A stretch of 5,006 bases of DNA from Opitutaceae bacterium (lineage in GTDB: Bacteria > Verrucomicrobiota > Verrucomicrobiae > Opitutales > Opitutaceae): assembly GCA_031266495.1 (NCBI GenBank), contig JAISAX010000537.1, forward strand, positions 1 to 5,006, given 5' to 3'. A program made the position numbers and the translations under genes. Below the pieces are notes generated by a model. The model was not told the origin of the DNA, did not search any database, and saw only the letters and a program-made list of their open reading frames with translations. Positions 1-5,006 of the stretch are shown here, piece after piece. Every line of letters begins with the position of its first letter. Position 1 is the first letter of the stretch.

Positions 1-28
1 TATGTTATTCTTGTACCGCCGGGACCAC

Positions 29-70
29 GGGGGGGGGGGGGGGCCCCCCCATTCCCCCCCCCCCCCCCCC
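29..70. repeat. G15/C7/C17 homopolymer block
   Basis: A run of 15 G (29-43) is followed directly by 7 C (44-50), then ATT, then 17 C (54-70). The G run and either C run could pair as a hairpin, and the G run alone could form a G-quadruplex. It lies about 108 bases upstream of the regulator start, outside any gene I can support. Tracts like this are prone to slippage and also to sequencing or assembly error, so the exact lengths are uncertain. Its position close to the window start may mean that an assembly broke here. Confidence 0.85.
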
Positions 71-74
71 GACG

Positions 75-98
75 CCTTGCCGAGGCAGCAGGCAAAGG
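75..98 (+). other. Imperfect inverted repeat in the regulator leader
   Basis: CCTTGCC (75-81) faces GGCAAAGG (91-98) across a 9-base loop. The core TTGCC/GGCAA pairs perfectly and an extra A bulges in the right arm before the outer CC/GG pairs. No T-run follows, so it is a poor intrinsic terminator for an upstream gene. It could be a weak RNA hairpin or a chance pairing. The rest of 71-161 holds no gene. Its only AT-rich part is 119-135, where TAAAAC at 122-127 matches four of six bases of a sigma-70 -10 box but has no good -35 partner. Confidence 0.25.
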
Positions 99-162
99 GG
101 AGCATGCCCCGCTCCCGCTGATAAAACATTTTTGTGCTTGCTTCCCCATCAAGAACACTTCA

Positions 163-176
163 ACTGTTATAACTGT
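163..176 (+). promoter_or_regulatory. Putative operator ahead of the GntR-type regulator gene
   Basis: ACTGTTATAACTGT is a pseudo-palindrome: six of its seven symmetric base pairs are complementary, and the central 8 bases GTTATAAC (166-173) are perfectly self-complementary. The same stretch can be read as two 9-base direct repeats, AACTGTTAT and AACTGTAAT (162-179), differing at one base. It ends one base before the ATG of the downstream regulator. AT-rich dyads of this size are typical GntR-family binding sites, and the location suits autorepression. Binding by this regulator is inferred from position and symmetry only. Confidence 0.45.
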
Positions 177-177
177 A

Positions 178-1221
178 ATGCGACATCTGGACCAAACACG
201 CTCCTCTGAATTGCTGAGAGACTTCCGGCGCAACGACACCGCCGGCATCCATCGGGAGCTTGCGCACTACCTTCAGGGGAAAATCGAATCCGGCGCGCTG
301 CAGCCCGGCGAGAAACTCCCCTCCGTACGGGAACTCGCCCGACTCTGGGGAACGAACATCTTTTCCGTCAAACTGGCGACCGACTCGCTGGTCAACACCG
401 GACTCCTGAACAAACGCCAAGGGAAGGGAATGTTTGTCGCCGCCCAAAATGGCGAAGTGCTTCGCGTCGGTATCTACATGTCGAAGGCTCCCGATTCCTT
501 CTCCATTTCCGACCTGTCGTTCGCCTTTGCCTTGCGCGACCTGCTTTGCGCGAGACTTCAGCGACAAGGCATCGAATTTGTCCTTTATGACGATTACCGG
601 CCAGGCGAAGAACACCTGAAACCGCCTCCGGAATTGCAGGACGCGATCATCTCCAGCCGGCTTCAAACTGTTATAGGAGTTATTGTCAGATCTTACGACC
701 AGAACTGGTTCAACCGTCTCCCCGTCAAAAAAATCTGCATGATGCGGGATCCCCTGATCGATTTCGATGGCATCGCGGCAAAGCTGAAGCAGCGGGCCTG
801 CCAGCGCGTGGCGATGATTGCCCCGGCGGGCATACCCAAAAGAGAGGCGGACAGCTTTCTTGTCACCGGCCTGAAATCCGTTGGCGTGACGATTCGTCCC
901 GACCGCCTGCGCCTGATCGGGGAGAGCGAAATCTCCAGGCATGGGTGGGGGGAAATCGGATACCGCACCACCAGGGAGCTGCTCTCCGCCAAACGCCGTC
1001 CGGATGCCTTGATCGTTTATCCGGACAACACGGTCCAGGGCGCGATCCAGGCCATCCTGGAATCAGGAATCAAGATCCCCCAAGACCTTTTTGTTCTTTT
1101 CCACCGCAACGTGGAACTGGGGTATTACTGCAATTTCGACGCCGACTACATCGACGTATCCATTTCGGACATCGCCGCCAAACTGGTCCAGCGCATAGCG
1201 GACGGCGGCGAAAAACCCTGA
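178..1221 (+). CDS. GntR-type winged-helix regulator with LacI-like sugar-sensor domain
   Basis: Probable ligand-responsive transcription regulator of 347 residues, acting on DNA in the cytoplasm. Residues 22-88 are a GntR winged helix: the pattern LQPGEKLPSVRELA (41-54), V64, GLL (75-77) and GKGMFV (82-87) is the family signature. Residues 95-343 resemble the LacI/periplasmic-binding-protein fold, with strand-like RVGIY (96-100), VIGVIV (165-170) and RVAMIAP (210-216), and the LacI-style stretch RPDALIVYPDN (274-284) followed by GAIQAILESGIKIPQD (288-303). This domain pairing is known from AraR-like regulators, which bind sugars; the ligand here is unknown. The segment between about 180 and 210 looks shorter than in typical LacI sensors. 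The ATG at 178 is chosen because it leaves a complete DNA-binding domain; no Shine-Dalgarno sequence precedes it. The gene leads a three-gene run in one direction and may regulate itself through the dyad abutting its start. Confidence 0.9.
   Translation: MRHLDQTRSSELLRDFRRNDTAGIHRELAHYLQGKIESGALQPGEKLPSVRELARLWGTNIFSVKLATDSLVNTGLLNKRQGKGMFVAAQNGEVLRVGIYMSKAPDSFSISDLSFAFALRDLLCARLQRQGIEFVLYDDYRPGEEHLKPPPELQDAIISSRLQTVIGVIVRSYDQNWFNRLPVKKICMMRDPLIDFDGIAAKLKQRACQRVAMIAPAGIPKREADSFLVTGLKSVGVTIRPDRLRLIGESEISRHGWGEIGYRTTRELLSAKRRPDALIVYPDNTVQGAIQAILESGIKIPQDLFVLFHRNVELGYYCNFDADYIDVSISDIAAKLVQRIADGGEKP
666..689 (+). promoter_or_regulatory. Possible second operator half-sites inside the regulator gene
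   Basis: AACTGTTATA (666-675) repeats exactly the first 10 bases of the operator-like element at 162-171, and a further GTTAT follows at 679-683. The stretch encodes TVIGVIV (164-170 of the regulator) with unusually AT-rich codons (ACT GTT ATA GGA GTT ATT) for this GC-rich gene. An intragenic auxiliary operator about 500 bases from the main one would permit DNA looping, as known for LacI-family systems. A chance match favoured by the valine/isoleucine-rich peptide is also possible. Confidence 0.2.
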
Positions 1222-1279
1222 CCTCGCCCTCCTGCCAAGTATCCAGATTTCTCCGTCAGAAACCCAAACTCACCCTGCC

Positions 1280-1987
1280 ATGAACCCGACATCAAAAATA
1301 AACCGTAAAACCCCGTGCGCCGCCGTCCTCCTGCTCGGCCTTGTCACGTTTCTCGTTTCCGTCCCCGCTCAGGCCGACTCTGTCAGCATGAGCTACACCG
1401 CTGGCACCAGCAACGGGACCTCAACCCCGGGCGTGAAGCTCACCCTGCCCGCTATCACGGATCCCGGCCAGTCGGCTTGGCAACTGACCTCCTTCACGTG
1501 GTTGTCCACGTTTGGTTCAGGTGCCAATGCCACTGGGCGAGGCTATATTTCGATTTTCGACGCCACGCTGTTCGACCCGGCGGACAAGAGTGCGACAGAT
1601 GTCAACAGTGAGACCACCGGCTTGATCGCCAGGAGCGGCACGTATGCCAACGGAGTCTACTCCTTCTCGACCGAAGTAATTCTGGAAGCGGGAAAATCCT
1701 ATTATTTTCTGAATAGCAAAGCGGTTACCACCAACATATCGGTTGATGAACCGGCCCCCTATGGATACGGCTTCAGCAACTCGGTGACCCTTACCGGCAT
1801 CGAGCGCTGGCTGGTCTCCTCGAGCGGCTGGCACGCGCAAGCGGCTGGCGCGCCCAAGTTCTCGGCACTGTTTTCGCCGGTAATGGCATCCAACCCCAAC
1901 GTTCCCGAACCCGCGACGATCTCCGCGCTCCTCGGTCTGGCTGGCCTCGCCGTTGTTCTCTGCAAACACCGTTCCCGGCGTTCGTGA
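1280..1987 (+). CDS. PEP-CTERM sorting-domain exported protein
   Basis: Exported protein of 235 residues. A signal peptide covers residues 1-32: basic start (K6, R9, K10), hydrophobic core AAVLLLGLVTFLVSV (14-28) and an AQA cleavage site before D33. The C-terminus has the three parts of a PEP-CTERM signal: VPEPAT (208-213), a hydrophobic segment (about 214-228) and a basic tail KHRSRRS (229-235). In known systems an exosortase recognises this signal and processes the protein at the inner membrane, usually linked to exopolysaccharide or surface layers. The mature part (33-205) is rich in Ser, Thr, Gly and aromatic residues with alternating strand-like segments, suggesting a beta-sandwich such as a carbohydrate-binding module, but I recognise no named domain. 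It starts 58 bases after the regulator stop with no terminator visible between them; no Shine-Dalgarno sequence precedes the ATG. No exosortase gene is in the window. Confidence 0.88.
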   Translation: MNPTSKINRKTPCAAVLLLGLVTFLVSVPAQADSVSMSYTAGTSNGTSTPGVKLTLPAITDPGQSAWQLTSFTWLSTFGSGANATGRGYISIFDATLFDPADKSATDVNSETTGLIARSGTYANGVYSFSTEVILEAGKSYYFLNSKAVTTNISVDEPAPYGYGFSNSVTLTGIERWLVSSSGWHAQAAGAPKFSALFSPVMASNPNVPEPATISALLGLAGLAVVLCKHRSRRS

Positions 1988-2001
1988 CGCGACGCGCCCC
2001 T

Positions 2002-2014
2002 CCCCCCCCCCCCC
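2002..2014 (+). repeat. Intergenic 13-C tract
   Basis: Thirteen consecutive C follow CCCCT (1997-2001) in the 46-base gap between the PEP-CTERM gene and the hydrolase-like gene. The tract ends 19 bases before the ATG at 2034, close enough for a length change to alter promoter spacing or the 5' leader. It is outside both reading frames if the ATG start is right. Its length may be imprecise because homopolymers are error-prone in sequencing. Confidence 0.85.
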
Positions 2015-2031
2015 TTGGCTCCATCTCCTGT

Positions 2032-2043
2032 TCATGATCATGA
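2032..2043 (+). other. 12-base perfect palindrome over the hydrolase start
   Basis: TCATGATCATGA is fully self-complementary and contains both candidate ATG start codons (2034 and 2040). It could bind a dimeric protein or form a small structure limiting initiation, but it may simply result from two nearby ATG codons separated by ATC. It does not resemble the GTTATAAC-centred motif ahead of the regulator. Confidence 0.35.
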
Positions 2044-4940
2044 CACCCCGTCCCCGTTCCATCCTGTCATGCCTTCGGCCTGACACATTGACCGCCACCC
2101 GTGCGGCACTCTGCCTTTGCGCCGCCCTGATACCTGTCCCTGGCAAGACCGCCGAATGGTCACTGCTCGAAACTCCGCTGCAATCCCACCAGACCACCCT
2201 TCGCGCCAGCATCACCTCACCGGTTCGCACACAGGGAAAACTGACGGCCTCCATTGACGGACGTATCCTCTACGATTACCCCGCGCTCGACCTTCAGGCA
2301 GGCACGCACGACTACACCATCGACCTTGGCAAACTCACCGAATCCCGACCCTATGACCTGCCTCCCCGTCCCCAATATCTGGATACGCTTTCCGTGACGA
2401 GCAGCACGGCCCCCGCTATCGCGCTCGAAATCAAAAGCATCACTCCGCTTCAGGCTCCGCTCCCCGAAGCCCGATGGGAACCGCTCCCGCCCATCGACTT
2501 CCCCACCCGCCAAATCAACGGCGAAACGTATCGCGAAGGCCACAGTTACAATACCGCCGGACGCTTCGGGAATACCGCCTACAACGGGCTTCTCACCGAA
2601 CTGGTCGCCGCGTCATGGTTTCGCGCCTACACGGGCAATGCGAGCCAGCGCAACCGCCGCCAGGATTTCGATTTCCATGCCGACGGCCAGATCGCCGACT
2701 CCACCGGACGCGGCGACGGACAATGGAAAACCCAGGCCCGCCAGAGCTACGCGGATTCCCGAAAAATCGAGGTCAACTGGACCACCATGAAAATGGACCT
2801 GAAGGTCGAAAACGACACCCTCCACTACACCTACGGCATCCTTGTCCCCGGATTTCTCGTCGATTCACCCCGCCCGCTCAACCTCGGTTCGCGCGGCGGC
2901 GGCAATCTCCCCGTCCGCAGCGGCGCGCCCGACGAGGACGAAGACCGCTTCCAGACTCTCTCCTCCAAATCCGGCTCCGGCAAAATTCCCCGCATCGGCC
3001 CCACCGCCATCCTCACCAGCCAGGGGCTTCTCAACAAGCCGCAAGATATCCGCGACCTTCGCGAACCCTGGTTCGTGGGCATCTGGGGCATCGGCGGCAA
3101 AAAACCCTCCCCGACCTTCTTTGGCGACAAGGCCGTGGCCGTGCTCTTCACCTCCGACGCCCGCGATCCTGTTCAATGGACACCCTCCGGCCTCCGCCTG
3201 CCGCCCGGACGCTGGGGCGTCAGCACCGCCTTCCACGGCCTGCTCAACGACAACCGGGACGCCACGGCGCTCACTGAACGCGCCCGCCTCCTCACCCGCT
3301 TCCTCCGCGCCTATCCGGTGGACTGCCGCGAATATTACAAGGTCGGCACGGACACCGTTCGCATCGTCAACGAGTTCAAATACGAACGTTGGGGACGCGC
3401 CGATTGGCAGGCACCCGACTACGCCCCCATCCCGCCGATTTACAGTTGGGGCCGGGATTCGCGTGGCTGGCCAGGCATCCCGGGCGGCGCCTCGGGGCAA
3501 GAGGCTGTCCGCGAAGTCAAGACCCAGATCGGCCCCTGGCGCTGGCAAAACGGTAACACGCTCGCTTACGAACTGCCCCGTTTCGCCGCGCCCCACGCCG
3601 CATTCCCGCGCCGCATCGAATTTTCCGATACAATCAAGGCAGTTGAAACCGAAATTCATGCCGTCGCGACCGCAGAACCACGCGCCTACGCCAACAACCA
3701 TCCGTGGAAAATCCCCTACTTCAAGCGTTGGGCTCACGGACTCCTCGGCGGCGGATTCTTGTCCGGGCAAGCCCGCAACGAGTTGCTGGAAATCGCCCGC
3801 CCGCTTGTCGTGCGCATGTATGAACCCTCGTCGTGGATTCCCCGCTACGAACGCTTCACCGGCGCACCCTATTATGTGCGCGGCTGGCGTGACCGCACCG
3901 CGCTGCCCGCCATGTTCGGAGACCCCAATTCCAACGTCGGACAAGCCGCGTATTCGACCTGTCTCTACGCCAAATACAGCGGCGACTGGGCGCTGGTTGA
4001 AAAACTCTGGCCACGCATCATGGACACCCTGCGCATCTTCGAGGTTCTCAACGACTGGGCAATCCCGCAAACCACCTCGCGCGAGGCCAGCAAATACGGC
4101 TCCATTGACATGGACACCATCGCTTACGCCGGCGTCGCCGCGATGGAACGCATGGCCGGGGTTTTGGGCAAAACCGACGACCTTGAACGCATCGCCTACC
4201 TCCGCGCAAAACTCGCGGCCTCCACCGCGCTCCGCTTCAACTTCGCCCGCTACCTCGACCCGGAGAAAAAATTTCCCAACCTCTACGGAGCCGGCTTTGC
4301 CGAGGACGGCCCCTGCATCGAGGCCGCCAGGACAAATTCCGCCGGTGGTCTTGACCACATCGCCATGTGCCTCTCGTGGACCGGCGAAATGCCCGAAATG
4401 TTCGCCTTCTATTTCAATGCTCTCGGAGCCGATTTCATGAAGGATTTCCAGGCCGTCTTCATGGACACCTGCTTCCCCGACTGGCGCAAGATGCCCAAAA
4501 ACCCCTCGCGCACGGCGACCCACATTGCGGCCCGCTGCTATCTCCCCGACTGGCCTGCCCAAAAGATCAGCGAGGACGTTGCCATCTGGTTAAAACACCT
4601 CAAACGCGACACGCCGAAATACGACGCGGGCGGCATGATCGGCGCATGGAGCGGCCACGACACCGGTGTCTCGCTCATCAACTGGGAACCGGCTCGATTC
4701 GTATCCAGTGACTGGATTCAACCCGAAAAGAAACTCACGGTCGAACTCGTGCATCCCGCCCCCTTTGTGCTCGAATTTGCCGCCCCCGGACGTGTCGTCA
4801 CCGTTCATCTCGACGGCGAGCCATTGTCTGCGAGCGCGCTCACGCAATCGCCCGCGCTCAATGCCGCCAATCCCGCCGCTCTTCACCACCGCCTGCAACT
4901 CCCGCGCGGCGGCAAGCTCTTGATTACCTTTCACCCGTAA
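2034..4940 (+). CDS. Large exported six-hairpin glycosidase-like protein
   Basis: Exported protein of 968 residues, probably a glycan-active hydrolase; the exact activity is unknown. The N-terminus has a basic region and a hydrophobic core AALCLCAALIPV (24-35), with likely cleavage near VPG (35-37) or KTA (38-40). About 41-140 look like a beta-sandwich; about 150-545 are mixed, rich in Trp, Tyr and Gly. Residues about 555-860 show repeated amphipathic helices with the spacing of an (alpha/alpha)6 barrel: NNHPWKIPYFKRWAHGLLGG (554-573), NVGQAAYSTCLYAKYSGDW (634-652), MDTIAYAGVAAMERMAGVLG (693-712), ending near AIWLKHLKR (850-858). Acidic residues in conserved-looking loops (E683, D692, D694, E757, D758, E785) are candidate catalytic residues, but none is assigned. 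Residues 899-968 form a small beta-rich C-terminal domain. There is no PEP-CTERM tail or membrane anchor. A start at ATG 2034 or 2040 gives the signal peptide; an upstream TTG at 1953 would overlap the previous gene. It could instead be a polysaccharide lyase or a non-catalytic relative. Confidence 0.8.
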   Translation: MIMTPRPRSILSCLRPDTLTATRAALCLCAALIPVPGKTAEWSLLETPLQSHQTTLRASITSPVRTQGKLTASIDGRILYDYPALDLQAGTHDYTIDLGKLTESRPYDLPPRPQYLDTLSVTSSTAPAIALEIKSITPLQAPLPEARWEPLPPIDFPTRQINGETYREGHSYNTAGRFGNTAYNGLLTELVAASWFRAYTGNASQRNRRQDFDFHADGQIADSTGRGDGQWKTQARQSYADSRKIEVNWTTMKMDLKVENDTLHYTYGILVPGFLVDSPRPLNLGSRGGGNLPVRSGAPDEDEDRFQTLSSKSGSGKIPRIGPTAILTSQGLLNKPQDIRDLREPWFVGIWGIGGKKPSPTFFGDKAVAVLFTSDARDPVQWTPSGLRLPPGRWGVSTAFHGLLNDNRDATALTERARLLTRFLRAYPVDCREYYKVGTDTVRIVNEFKYERWGRADWQAPDYAPIPPIYSWGRDSRGWPGIPGGASGQEAVREVKTQIGPWRWQNGNTLAYELPRFAAPHAAFPRRIEFSDTIKAVETEIHAVATAEPRAYANNHPWKIPYFKRWAHGLLGGGFLSGQARNELLEIARPLVVRMYEPSSWIPRYERFTGAPYYVRGWRDRTALPAMFGDPNSNVGQAAYSTCLYAKYSGDWALVEKLWPRIMDTLRIFEVLNDWAIPQTTSREASKYGSIDMDTIAYAGVAAMERMAGVLGKTDDLERIAYLRAKLAASTALRFNFARYLDPEKKFPNLYGAGFAEDGPCIEAARTNSAGGLDHIAMCLSWTGEMPEMFAFYFNALGADFMKDFQAVFMDTCFPDWRKMPKNPSRTATHIAARCYLPDWPAQKISEDVAIWLKHLKRDTPKYDAGGMIGAWSGHDTGVSLINWEPARFVSSDWIQPEKKLTVELVHPAPFVLEFAAPGRVVTVHLDGEPLSASALTQSPALNAANPAALHHRLQLPRGGKLLITFHP

Positions 4941-4952
4941 CATCTCCCCTCG

Positions 4953-4981
4953 CCCCCCCCCCCCCCCCCCCCACCCCCCCC
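4953..4981 (+). repeat. C20 and C8 tract after the hydrolase gene
   Basis: Twenty C (4953-4972), one A, then eight C (4974-4981) begin 12 bases after the hydrolase stop codon. The following bases to 5006 are C-rich and include the palindrome CCGGCCGG (4992-4999). No hairpin followed by a T-run is present, so no intrinsic terminator is visible before the window ends. The position mirrors the tract between the previous two genes: directly after a stop codon and on the same strand. Confidence 0.85.
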
Positions 4982-5006
4982 GCACACCCACCCGGCCGGC
5001 GGCACG

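Noticed and set aside
97..110. GGGGAGCATGCCCC as a hairpin
   Set aside because: The symmetric core GCATGC leaves almost no loop and there is a bulged A. It is more likely a chance palindrome (an SphI-like word) than a functional structure.
160..942. Minus-strand open frame of 260 codons opposite the regulator
   Set aside because: It lies opposite a clear GntR winged-helix gene and has no recognisable domain.
1222..1279. Terminator or promoter between the regulator and the PEP-CTERM gene
   Set aside because: I found no stem-loop with a T-run and no convincing -35/-10 pair, so nothing is annotated and read-through is the simpler reading.
1953..2033. Upstream TTG start extending the hydrolase-like protein by 27 residues into the PEP-CTERM gene
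   Set aside because: It would overlap the previous gene by 35 bases, translate through the C13 tract and place a proline-rich stretch before the signal peptide. The ATG at 2034 or 2040 gives a sensible export signal.
2842..4440. Plus-strand open frame of 532 codons in a different frame within the hydrolase-like gene
   Set aside because: The translation is low-complexity, rich in Pro, Ser, Ala and Arg, as expected from an out-of-frame reading of GC-rich codons, with no recognisable motif.
2865..4562. Long minus-strand open frame of 565 codons opposite the hydrolase-like gene
   Set aside because: It is a typical antisense shadow in GC-rich DNA. Its translation shows no domain and is Gly/Ala/Val-rich, while the plus strand encodes a coherent exported protein.
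4992..4999. CCGGCCGG palindrome near the window end as a terminator stem
   Set aside because: It has no loop and no following T-run, and such words are common in GC-rich DNA.

Overview
The window looks like chromosomal DNA of a GC-rich Verrucomicrobiota bacterium, most likely an Opitutaceae-type member. That is an inference from gene style: a GntR-type regulator fused to a LacI-like sensor, a short PEP-CTERM protein and a large secreted hydrolase-like protein, all with GC-rich codon use and without clear Shine-Dalgarno sequences. No rRNA, tRNA, mobile element or CRISPR array is visible.

Layout, all three genes on the + strand. Positions 1-177 are a leader holding a G15/C7/C17 homopolymer block (29-70) and an operator-like pseudo-palindrome touching the first start codon. 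Positions 178-1221 encode a GntR/LacI hybrid transcription regulator. A 58-base gap with no visible terminator follows. Positions 1280-1987 encode a secreted protein with a C-terminal PEP-CTERM sorting signal. A 46-base gap contains a 13-C tract and a 12-base palindrome over the next start codon. Positions 2034-4940 encode a 968-residue exported protein with a beta-rich N-terminal half and a probable (alpha/alpha)6 six-hairpin glycosidase-like region. After its stop come a 20-C and an 8-C tract, and the window ends without another recognisable gene.

Working model (inference): the regulator senses a sugar-like ligand and controls itself and the two exported proteins, one surface-sorted through the exosortase system and one acting on a glycan in the periplasm or outside the cell. 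Close spacing and shared direction support one transcription unit, but there is no direct evidence for the substrate. The least ordinary features are the long C tracts, found in three of the four non-coding stretches and near both window ends, the operator-like motif with a partial copy inside the regulator gene, and the hydrolase-like protein, which I cannot place in a named glycoside hydrolase family.
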